From contig JAFDUB010000106.1 of assembly GCA_019594025.1 (NCBI GenBank), forward strand, positions 1 to 5,301: a DNA stretch of 5,301 bases, in the 5' to 3' direction. Within the stretch, counting starts at the first letter, position 1. Each line of letters starts with the position of its first letter. Below, one piece after another: positions 1 to 5,301 of the stretch. The position numbers and the translations under genes were made by a program. The stretch is from Thermoplasmata archaeon (lineage in GTDB: Archaea; Thermoplasmatota; Thermoplasmata; Halarchaeoplasmatales; Halarchaeoplasmataceae). Under the pieces are notes generated by a model, which made no database searches, was not told the origin of the DNA, and was given only the letters and a program-made list of their open reading frames with translations.

Positions 1-1470
1 GGTGCTTTTAGTTCCCAGACCTAACCTTTCCATCTCCCTTATCAAGGCACCCTGGGAGTATCTTCGTGGTGGTTTTGTTTCTTCCTCGGTAAGAGTGATA
101 TCCTTTACATCAACCGTTTCTTCCTGGCTCAAGGAAGGTACCCTGTTTTCTTTAGACTTGTAGTAAGGGTAGTACTTCATCCATCCCTGATAGACAACTT
201 CGTATCCTTTACATTCGAAACCCTCGTGGTTTATATCGAGTTTTACATCTCTCGTTATTGCCTTTCCAGGAGGTGCTACGGTTACCAGGAAACGTCGGAG
301 TATCAATTCGTATACCCTCCACTCTCTCCCCTTCAAATTGTCCTTGGTAGCGGCTTTGATAGGATAAATAGGCGGATGGTCAGTTGTTTGTTTTTTACCT
401 CTCCTCGCTCGAATATTGTCTTGTTGAAGTATCTCCTTTACTTCTTGAGACAGTTCAGATGATTTCAGTCGCTCGAGATGTTTACGAAGATTAAGTGTGC
501 TGGGATAAACCGTGTTTTCCGTCCTAGGGTATGATATCCACCCGGCGGTGTACAGGTTTTCAGCTACCTTCATAGCCTGTGCCGGGGTGAGGTCCAACTT
601 GGTTGCGTCGGATATGAATTGGGTTGTGTTGAATGGAGGCAGAGGCCATACCTTTTTTTCTTTCTCCTCGAAGGAAAGAACGGTTGCGGTTTTTTCATCT
701 TCAAGTTTTTCGTAAAGATTTTCCGCCTTTTCGAATTCCCAAATCCTTCCTTCCTCATGGCGTGCGCTGAAGTCGTAGTTTTTTTCCAGCAGTGCGTCGA
801 TCAACCAGTACGGCTCGGGTTCAAAGTTTTCTATTTCCTCATCCCTGTCCACTATCAAAGCCAACGTAGGGCTCTGCACCCTTCCGGCGGAGATAAAGTT
901 CTTACCGTACTGTCTGGAGGTTTTGGATAGGAATCTTGTTAGTACCGCACCCCAGGCCAGGTCGATAACCTGCCGGGATTCTGCGGATTCGGCTAAATTG
1001 ATGTCCAACTCTTTTAAATTTGAAAAAGCCTCTTCAATCTCAGGTTTGGACAAGGAGCTGAAGGTCGCCCTTTTTATTTCGATCTCGGGATTTTGTATTT
1101 TAAGTATTCTGACGGCCTCTAATCCTATCAGTTCACCTTCGCGATCATAGTCGGTGGCAACGATTATTCTATCGGTGTTTTTTACCTTCTTCTCCAGGAG
1201 TGAAACGATTCTTGAAGCGGTCACCTCCTTTACAGGCTCCACCTGTATCAACTCTTCCTCGTCCACTTTGTTCCAGTCGTTGTATTCATCAGGATAATCG
1301 TATTCAACTATGTGTCCCCTCAATCCCATAACTGTGTAATGGTCTCCATCCCGGTGGAATTCAAAGTACGGCAGCTTGAACTGGTATCGTTTATCAAACT
1401 CACCGTTTGATAGTAAATAGGCTATCCTTGAAGCGGCACTGTTCTTCTCACATATCACTAGAATGTTCAT
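1..1470 (-). CDS. topA: DNA topoisomerase IA (archaeal type), C-terminus cut off by window edge
   Basis: Type IA topoisomerase that nicks one DNA strand through a tyrosyl-5'-phosphate, passes a strand and reseals it, relaxing negative supercoils. Translation from the ATG at 1470 stays open for 490 codons to base 1. Visible family motifs: the TOPRIM start MNILVICEKN with the catalytic Glu at residue 8; the DxDxE metal site in TDYDREGE (D107, D109, E111); AGRVQSPTLALIV at about 195-207; PPFNTTQF at the start of the gate region; the active-site tyrosine Y314 in GWISYPRTEN; and RYSQGALIREMERLGLGTKST just before the edge. The 'SYPRTE' form and overall sequence fit archaeal topoisomerase I rather than bacterial TopA. 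The rest of the catalytic core and any zinc ribbons lie outside the window. It follows the propeller gene on the same strand after 46 bp, has no Shine-Dalgarno, and may have its own promoter. Confidence 0.93.
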   Translation of the reverse strand, partial: MNILVICEKNSAASRIAYLLSNGEFDKRYQFKLPYFEFHRDGDHYTVMGLRGHIVEYDYPDEYNDWNKVDEEELIQVEPVKEVTASRIVSLLEKKVKNTDRIIVATDYDREGELIGLEAVRILKIQNPEIEIKRATFSSLSKPEIEEAFSNLKELDINLAESAESRQVIDLAWGAVLTRFLSKTSRQYGKNFISAGRVQSPTLALIVDRDEEIENFEPEPYWLIDALLEKNYDFSARHEEGRIWEFEKAENLYEKLEDEKTATVLSFEEKEKKVWPLPPFNTTQFISDATKLDLTPAQAMKVAENLYTAGWISYPRTENTVYPSTLNLRKHLERLKSSELSQEVKEILQQDNIRARRGKKQTTDHPPIYPIKAATKDNLKGREWRVYELILRRFLVTVAPPGKAITRDVKLDINHEGFECKGYEVVYQGWMKYYPYYKSKENRVPSLSQEETVDVKDITLTEEETKPPRRYSQGALIREMERLGLGTKST

Positions 1471-1494
1471 CGGTCGCGTTCAACGAGGGTATTG

Positions 1495-1510
1495 TTATTT
1501 AACATTTTTG
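1495..1510 (-). promoter_or_regulatory. Putative TATA/BRE promoter of topA
   Basis: Read on the minus strand, a BRE-like A-rich CAAAAA (1505-1510) precedes TTAAATAA (1495-1502). The TATA centre is about 28 nt upstream of the topA ATG at 1470, so archaeal transcription would start at or within a few bases of the start codon, giving a leaderless mRNA. This fits the absence of a Shine-Dalgarno. The element lies in the 46-bp gap between the two minus-strand genes, where I see no hairpin or T-run terminator, so read-through from the upstream gene is also possible. AT-rich 8-mers are common by chance, so this is tentative. Confidence 0.45.
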
Positions 1511-1516
1511 AGTCGC

Positions 1517-3421
1517 CTACTTCTTCCAAAGCTCTGGTTTGAACTTTCGGATTATTAAAGCAAACGCGAAGATTACCGCAAAGATCACCAGTGCTAGATA
1601 TAGTATTAGGGAAAGGGAATCACCAAGTACACCTGTAGAGGGTTTTTCTCCATCGTCGGGCTCCACCGCCCGGATGATCAGGTCGCTGCTTCTGATGGTG
1701 CGTTCGTCCTGGTCGATCACCTCTATGTAGGCGGTTTTGTTACCTGTGCTCATTGTATCTTGAAAGGGTACGGAGAGCACATAGGTGCCGTCCCTATGAT
1801 CCATAACCGCTCCTCCTGGGAGGTAATCTTCTATTACCAGACGTACGCTTTGTACTTCTTTGTCCACTTCTGCAGCAAAGTAAAGGACGTTTCCCTCTTC
1901 AAGAACGAAGTGGACCTCGTTGTCGAGGTCTTCCATGGACGTACCAACACCTGCAAAGGTTATCTCTGGAAGAGGACTCTGTACAGTTAATGTTAATCCA
2001 TAAAAGGTGGCCTGATTACCCGCTTGATCCTCTGCGAACACGGTTATCTGGAATGCCCCCTTCTCTTCAACCGTGATGTTTACACTGAAAAGTGTGTAAT
2101 TTTCCCTCTCCATCTCCAGCTCTTCTATACCTAAATCTTCACAGCTCACGTAGGCCCTTTTCAAGTCCCCGTCCTTATCGAATATCTCCGAAGAAACCGT
2201 TACATGGGCTCCTTCCACCAGACTGACATTTAACTCGATTCCTATCTCCCCGGTGTGTGATTCAAGTGTGCTCCAAATGATTTCCGGGGCTTCATTATCC
2301 ACCGAAGTGTGATAAATATCGTACTGGCCTTTATCTAATAGAGGGTGTTCCGATGGATGCCTCTCTTCCCAAACAATATTGTTACGGTGAATCACGGGAT
2401 TCCTGGCATAGGGGACACCTGGAGGGTAGCTTTCTTCCAGGTCAACTTGGGCCAAAAGATGTTTCGTATCCTCAACGATATCATATAGGTATATAGACCC
2501 GTGAAGGTGAACGCTATCTTCGTAGTATCTCTCAAAGAATACGACCCTTCCGCCATAGATATTCGGGCTCTCCTCGCTGGACGCTTCGGCAGAGATCACT
2601 TTTTTTTCCTCACCAAGAATCTTCATACATATGTTGTTGCTACCGTCGAACTGTTCGGTCCATACTACGGTATCCCTATAGATGCTCGGTCTGTTCTGGT
2701 TGTTCTCACCTTCAACCACCGCCATCTCCACCTCTTCGTCTATATCGTACATGTATATGTCGGCGGCTAGCTCGTCGTAAGCCCCGTACCAAAAGTTTCG
2801 GTAGTCGGTCCATACTATTTTGTTTTCGTATATCTCGGGAGCTATTTGAGGAACTCTTTCACTCGATACACGGCTCTCAACCCCTGTTTGAATGTTGTAC
2901 ATATATACGTCGCTGAAGTCGTCTTCCCTATACCTATAATCCTCCCATACGATATTCCCTCCGTGTATGCGCGGCCGTTTTTGAGAACCTTGGTTATCGG
3001 TAACTCTGAATTCTTCCATAGCGGGATCTTCAAGATCAAGCATGTATATGTCCGGGTTTCCGTTCCTGTAATCCTCCCAAACAACGTAATTTTCCCAAAT
3101 ATCAGGGTTGACCTGGGAGGAGTCGTCCTGGGTGAGTCTTAAGATTTCTTCGGAAGTCATGTTGAAAAGGTAGATATTTGAATTCCTGTTACCCGGGCTT
3201 GCGTATGAACCGTAGGGGTCGTCCCTGTAGTCCTCCCAAACAACCAGGTCGCCCCACACAGCGGGCCGCATCTGCCAGCTGGCGTTTTGACTTAGGTTGG
3301 TGTTTTCTGTTGAATGGGGATAATAAGTGTTTATACTCCGAGACGAAACTACCCCGGCGGCTGATATCAAAATACTCAGGGTGAGGACCAGAGCGAGTAT
3401 TTTTCTGTTCAGATTTACCAT
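1517..3421 (-). CDS. Exported membrane-anchored WEDYR-repeat beta-propeller protein with Ig-like domains
   Basis: A 634-residue cell-surface protein of unknown ligand. Residues 1-28 form a signal peptide (NRK, then a hydrophobic core ending near SAAGVVSS). Residues 52-373 contain seven repeats of P-x-[IV]-x5-[IV]-V-W-x-[DE]-x-R followed by 'DIYMY'-like strands, the pattern of TolB/WD-like propellers; seven units suggest a closed seven-bladed ring. Residues about 378-481 and 482-588 look like two Ig/cadherin-like beta domains (for example GAFQITVFAEDQAGNQATF). A hydrophobic helix at about 603-624 followed by RKFKPELWKK gives an extracellular body with a short basic cytoplasmic tail. Seven N-x-S/T sequons are present and the exterior is acidic. 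The ATG at 3421 is chosen over the adjacent in-frame TTG at 3424; neither has a Shine-Dalgarno. Such proteins occur in archaeal envelopes; a scaffold, adhesin or binding role is inference, and no catalytic motif is visible. Confidence 0.88.
   Translation of the reverse strand: MVNLNRKILALVLTLSILISAAGVVSSRSINTYYPHSTENTNLSQNASWQMRPAVWGDLVVWEDYRDDPYGSYASPGNRNSNIYLFNMTSEEILRLTQDDSSQVNPDIWENYVVWEDYRNGNPDIYMLDLEDPAMEEFRVTDNQGSQKRPRIHGGNIVWEDYRYREDDFSDVYMYNIQTGVESRVSSERVPQIAPEIYENKIVWTDYRNFWYGAYDELAADIYMYDIDEEVEMAVVEGENNQNRPSIYRDTVVWTEQFDGSNNICMKILGEEKKVISAEASSEESPNIYGGRVVFFERYYEDSVHLHGSIYLYDIVEDTKHLLAQVDLEESYPPGVPYARNPVIHRNNIVWEERHPSEHPLLDKGQYDIYHTSVDNEAPEIIWSTLESHTGEIGIELNVSLVEGAHVTVSSEIFDKDGDLKRAYVSCEDLGIEELEMERENYTLFSVNITVEEKGAFQITVFAEDQAGNQATFYGLTLTVQSPLPEITFAGVGTSMEDLDNEVHFVLEEGNVLYFAAEVDKEVQSVRLVIEDYLPGGAVMDHRDGTYVLSVPFQDTMSTGNKTAYIEVIDQDERTIRSSDLIIRAVEPDDGEKPSTGVLGDSLSLILYLALVIFAVIFAFALIIRKFKPELWKK
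2303..3268 (-). repeat. Seven-unit propeller repeat within the surface protein
   Basis: Repeat units begin at residues 52, 105, 149, 194, 244, 285 and 341 of the 634-residue protein, with key strings RPAVWGDLVVWEDYR, NPDIWENYVVWEDYR, RPRIHGGNIVWEDYR, APEIYENKIVWTDYR, RPSIYRDTVVWTEQF, SPNIYGGRVVFFERY and NPVIHRNNIVWEERH. Units 1-4 keep the WxDYR core while 5-7 drift. Units 1 and 2 also share 20 of 21 DNA bases (3224-3244 against 3065-3085), which suggests relatively recent duplication of blades or selection on the same codons. Spacing is irregular, 41-56 residues, because loop lengths vary. Confidence 0.85.
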
Positions 3422-3443
3422 CAACTTTCAAGAGTGATGGCGG

Positions 3444-3458
3444 CTTAAGTATTTTTCG
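3444..3458 (-). promoter_or_regulatory. BRE/TATA promoter of the propeller-protein gene
   Basis: On the minus strand CGAAA (3454-3458), a good archaeal BRE match, is followed directly by AATACTTAAG, with TATA core about 3446-3453. Its centre is about 28 nt from the ATG at 3421, so the expected start of transcription is at or next to that ATG, giving a leaderless or nearly leaderless mRNA. This also argues mildly for the ATG rather than the TTG at 3424. The same spacing recurs at topA. Confidence 0.6.
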
Positions 3459-3498
3459 TAATATATGGGGTGATAACCTAGTTCAAAGAGTGTGTCAT

Positions 3499-3512
3499 AA
3501 ACTTTATATAAC
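3499..3512 (+). promoter_or_regulatory. TATA-box promoter of the large surface protein
   Basis: TTTATATA at 3503-3510 is a near-ideal archaeal TATA box, preceded by the purine-rich BRE-like ATAAAC. Transcription is expected about 25 nt downstream of its centre, around 3530-3534, leaving an untranslated leader of about 43 nt before the ATG at 3575. It is the best promoter match in the window, which suits an abundantly made envelope protein. Confidence 0.7.
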
Positions 3513-3558
3513 ATTCACCTGTTTTTTGGTTCTAACATAAGTTTTCTAAAACGAATAT

Positions 3559-3565
3559 AAGGAGG
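3559..3565 (+). promoter_or_regulatory. Strong Shine-Dalgarno of the large surface protein
   Basis: AAGGAGG ends 9 nt before the ATG at 3575, and the next codons encode a signal peptide, which together fix the start. It is the only clear ribosome-binding site in the window; the two minus-strand genes have none. Confidence 0.85.
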
Positions 3566-3574
3566 ACAAAACAA

Positions 3575-5301
3575 ATGAACAGAAAAATCGTGTGTGGAAT
3601 AACTCTTTTGCTCGCTGCGGCGTTGATCATGTCAGCGTTCCCAGCTTTGGCAAACATATTACCACACGAAAGATATGGACAAGCATATATCGATGCTAGC
3701 GCTGCACCCGATGGTTACGTGGCGACTACCTGGATATATGGTACGGAATACGAACGCGACGAAGTGTTCGGCGGCGACGGATCCTATCAGGTCATAACCC
3801 CTGGTGATGATCCCGACGACGGTTCACAAAAGACTGGTGGACTCAATGGAGAAACCATAGTCTACAGGATAGACGATGGTTTAGGAAATGTTTACATCGC
3901 CGATGAGAACAGCGTATTCGAGTCTGGTGAAATTGAGCTTGCAGACCTAAACTTCCAAACCGGTCCGCAACCGGCCACCGAAGTGAAGATAAACGAACTG
4001 GTACCACAGCCGGACGATGTTGGAACACAGTACGTATATCTATACGATACCGTGGGAATAGCATTGCCCGATTGGAGGCTGGATACTCACGATGGATTTT
4101 CACAGACCTTGGATAACCTCGATACCCAGTACCACCCAGATTACCCCGAACTACTGTATGTAGACCTCGGCGGAACCGGAATACTCGGTACCGACGGAGG
4201 ACACTTCATGCTCTCTTGGAACCCCGGTACAAGCGGTATCAACGAGAATGAATGGGTTGTTATGGATAGAGTCGAGTACGGAGCTATCGTATCTCCCGCA
4301 AACACGATACATCCAGAATATCCTGATGCACCCGGAGTTGGCCAAGGACTCATCCGTGATCCATGGGGCCAGGATACCGATGACAGCTCAGTCGACTTCA
4401 CGATAGCACCCGAAACCGGAAGACCTATCATCGACCTTGATCCTGTTACCGGATTGTGGGTAGAGAAGGACGAAGTAGCTGGAGACCTTATACTCCACTG
4501 GGACGACGTTGGTGCACCGGAGTACAACGTGTACTACTCGGAAGATAAGCACGCGGACACCGGGATGTGGACCTTGGTTGGCACCGTAACACCGAATACG
4601 TTCACCCATGGCGCAGCACTCGGAGGAGAAAACTACTACTACGTCCGAGCAACCGATGGGACCAACGAAGGAAACGCCTCGAATATCGCATTCTGCTATC
4701 AGATCGATTTCACCTACAACGCCGATGCAAGGTTGCACTACGTATCCATACCGAACAACTTCAATAACATGGACACTACAACCGCCAGCGACATAGTGAT
4801 GCACATCGAAGGTGGCACAGGTGGAGATGACAACGATTTCATCGATCAAGTCGTGAAGTGGGACTACACCGGACGTGGTTTCACCGAGATGTACTCTCAT
4901 GGTGGATTTGGATGGACAGGGGACGACTTTGTCGTTGAACCCAATGCAGCGGTAGGACTCTTCGTAACATCCACATTCTCATGGCATGTTAACGCCACTG
5001 AAACAGAGGAAATGATCAGCTTTACACACGACCCCGACGCAAGGCTGCACTACATAACGATACCATATACTGCGGAAGGAATCGAAACCGCAAGTGATAT
5101 TGTGGTCGCTATAGAAGGTGGTACAGGCGGAGATGACAACGATTTCATAGATCAAGTCGTGAAGTGGGACTACACCGGACGTGGTTTCACAGAGATGTAC
5201 TCTCATTCAGGATTCGGATGGACTGGAGACCTTATACTCCACTGGGACGACGTTGGTGCACCGGAGTACAACGTGTACTACTCGGAAGATAAGCACGCGG
5301 A
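3575..5301 (+). CDS. Large secreted modular surface protein (LTD, FN3 and LHY-repeat modules), C-terminus beyond window
   Basis: Open from the ATG at 3575 through 575 codons to the edge. Residues 1-26 are a signal peptide (MNRK, hydrophobic core, PALA cleavage site). Residues 30-128 resemble a carboxypeptidase-regulatory-like module (YGQAYIDASAAPDGYVATTW, then PGDDPDDG and an FESGEIELADL ending). Residues about 133-286 match lamin-tail domains: VKINELVPQP, YVYLYDT, WRLDT, VVMDRVEYG, and the closing RDPWGQDTDDSSVDFTIAPE. Residues 301-375 are FN3-like (DLILHWDDVGAPEYNVYY, TLVGTVTPNTFTH, YYYVRATDGTNEGNASN). Residues 384-473 and 488-551 are two copies of a module starting DARLHY and containing KWDYTGRGFTEMYSH; the second stops midway and continues into a new FN3 start. 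No catalytic residues are recognisable. It is very acidic, with two N-glycosylation sequons (N367, N473). Likely an S-layer-associated or adhesion protein; its anchor would be at the unseen C-terminus. The right end may be chimeric. Confidence 0.88.
   Translation, partial: MNRKIVCGITLLLAAALIMSAFPALANILPHERYGQAYIDASAAPDGYVATTWIYGTEYERDEVFGGDGSYQVITPGDDPDDGSQKTGGLNGETIVYRIDDGLGNVYIADENSVFESGEIELADLNFQTGPQPATEVKINELVPQPDDVGTQYVYLYDTVGIALPDWRLDTHDGFSQTLDNLDTQYHPDYPELLYVDLGGTGILGTDGGHFMLSWNPGTSGINENEWVVMDRVEYGAIVSPANTIHPEYPDAPGVGQGLIRDPWGQDTDDSSVDFTIAPETGRPIIDLDPVTGLWVEKDEVAGDLILHWDDVGAPEYNVYYSEDKHADTGMWTLVGTVTPNTFTHGAALGGENYYYVRATDGTNEGNASNIAFCYQIDFTYNADARLHYVSIPNNFNNMDTTTASDIVMHIEGGTGGDDNDFIDQVVKWDYTGRGFTEMYSHGGFGWTGDDFVVEPNAAVGLFVTSTFSWHVNATETEEMISFTHDPDARLHYITIPYTAEGIETASDIVVAIEGGTGGDDNDFIDQVVKWDYTGRGFTEMYSHSGFGWTGDLILHWDDVGAPEYNVYYSEDKHA
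4479..4557 (+). repeat. 79-bp exact direct repeat, copy 1 (inside first FN3-like domain)
   Basis: Every base of 4479-4557 recurs at 5223-5301, 744 bp (248 codons) downstream and in the same frame. It encodes the last base pair of a Thr/Ala codon, then GDLILHWDDVGAPEYNVYYS and EDKHA. The base before it differs (g at 4478, a at 5222), so the left boundary is sharp; the right boundary is set by the window edge. Confidence 0.97.
4724..4993 (+). repeat. LHY/WDYTGRGF module, copy 1 (complete)
   Basis: Residues 384-473 run from DARLHYVSIPNN through EGGTGGDDNDFIDQVVKWD, TGRGFTEMYSHGGFGWTGD and EPNAAVGLFVTSTFSWHVN. The layout 'LxYxSIP ... KWD ... F ... VEPxxxxGLFVxxxxxW' resembles beta-rich modules repeated in surface proteins of uncultured euryarchaea; I know of no assigned function. 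The GGTGGDDNDFID stretch is Asp/Gly-rich and could bind calcium, which is inference. Confidence 0.8.
5036..5230 (+). repeat. LHY/WDYTGRGF module, copy 2 (truncated)
   Basis: Residues 488-552 repeat copy 1, starting DARLHYITIPYT. A run of 32 residues (411-442 and 513-544) is identical in both, with 41 consecutive identical bases (4844-4884 against 5150-5190) and only synonymous changes elsewhere in that run. The flanks diverge and copy 1 carries two extra residues after the SIP/TIP motif. Copy 2 ends at GWTGD; the expected DFVVEP...GLFV half is missing and the FN3-like repeat follows at once. Confidence 0.85.
5223..5301 (+). repeat. 79-bp exact direct repeat, copy 2 (fused to truncated module, ends at window edge)
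   Basis: Identical to 4479-4557 and joined to the middle of the second LHY module. The codons GGA GAC at the join suit both parents: they would read as the module's TG-D and as the FN3 start G-D, and CTGGAGAC is the shared 8-nt overlap. The reading frame is kept. It may be a genuine second FN3 domain or a join artefact; the sequence alone does not decide. Confidence 0.95.

Larger units (their letters stand above)
3425..3574. other. Divergent intergenic control region
   Basis: These 150 bases separate the two surface-protein genes, which are transcribed away from each other. They hold one TATA-type promoter per direction, about 57 bp apart centre to centre, and the leader of the plus-strand gene. 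Such a layout allows shared control by one regulator, but I see no convincing long inverted repeat that would mark an operator; the near-palindromes present (CTTAAG, GGT-GATA-ACC) are too short to claim. Confidence 0.7.

Noticed and set aside
226..1150. Several plus-strand open frames of 67-103 codons and one minus-strand out-of-frame one.
   Set aside because: All overlap the topA reading frame, whose motifs are continuous across the region; they are shadows.
1471..1516. Possible transcription terminator after the propeller gene.
   Set aside because: No hairpin and no T-run on the transcribed strand; the AT-rich part fits a topA promoter better.
2842..3142. Short open frames on both strands inside the propeller gene.
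   Set aside because: They arise from the repeated blade codons in other frames and have no independent support.
2930..3244. Repeated short DNA strings such as TCCTCCCAAACAAC that at first suggest a CRISPR or other direct-repeat array.
   Set aside because: They are the codons of the VVWEDYR motif in a continuous reading frame, with uneven spacing (159 bp between the first two) and no unique spacers of regular length.
3461..3480. AATATATGG and GGTGATAACC as a further TATA box or operator between the divergent genes.
   Set aside because: The former is at a poor distance from either start codon, and the inverted repeat has only three base pairs in its arms.
4141..4527. A 128-codon minus-strand open frame rich in Ser and Pro.
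   Set aside because: It lies wholly opposite the lamin-tail-like and FN3 coding sequence; its composition is what the antisense of acidic Gly-rich codons gives.
4388..4900. A 170-codon open frame on the minus strand opposite the surface protein, plus a similar one at 4979-5206 starting with a related MRVHL sequence.
   Set aside because: Both are antisense shadows. Their similar starts come from the repeated LHY modules on the plus strand; they lack promoters or ribosome-binding sites and do not read like a real protein.

Overview
This window looks archaeal, most likely from a euryarchaeon of the Thermoplasmatota type; the phylum is only a guess from protein style. The evidence is an archaeal-type DNA topoisomerase IA, TATA/BRE-like elements at archaeal spacing, heavy use of ATA (Ile) and GGA (Gly) codons, and two secreted, aspartate-rich, multi-domain surface proteins of a kind common in uncultured euryarchaea.

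Layout. Positions 1-1470 (minus strand) hold the N-terminal 490 codons of topA, which runs off the left edge. After a 46-bp gap, 1517-3421 (minus) encodes a 634-residue exported protein: signal peptide, seven repeats of a 'P-x-I-x5-VVW-x-DYR' type that suggest a seven-bladed beta-propeller, two Ig-like stretches, and a C-terminal membrane anchor. A 150-bp divergent intergenic region (3425-3574) carries a promoter for each direction. From 3575 to the right edge (plus) runs a large secreted modular protein, still open at 5301: signal peptide, carboxypeptidase-regulatory-like module, lamin-tail-like domain, FN3-like domain, and two copies of a 'LHYxxIP...WDYTGRGF...' module. The second copy breaks off in mid-domain and continues as a new FN3-like unit.

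Both minus-strand genes have a TATA-like element centred about 28 nt upstream of the start codon and no Shine-Dalgarno, which fits leaderless transcripts. The plus-strand gene instead has a strong TATA box, a leader of about 43 nt and a perfect GGAGG. The two surface proteins probably share a place in the cell envelope; topA is an unrelated housekeeping neighbour.

The most notable signal is at the right end. The last 79 bases exactly repeat 4479-4557, in frame, joined in the middle of a domain at an 8-nt microhomology. It is either a very recent internal duplication/recombination in a repeat-rich surface gene or an assembly/amplification chimera. I see no RNA gene, CRISPR array, insertion sequence or complete new defence-type system.
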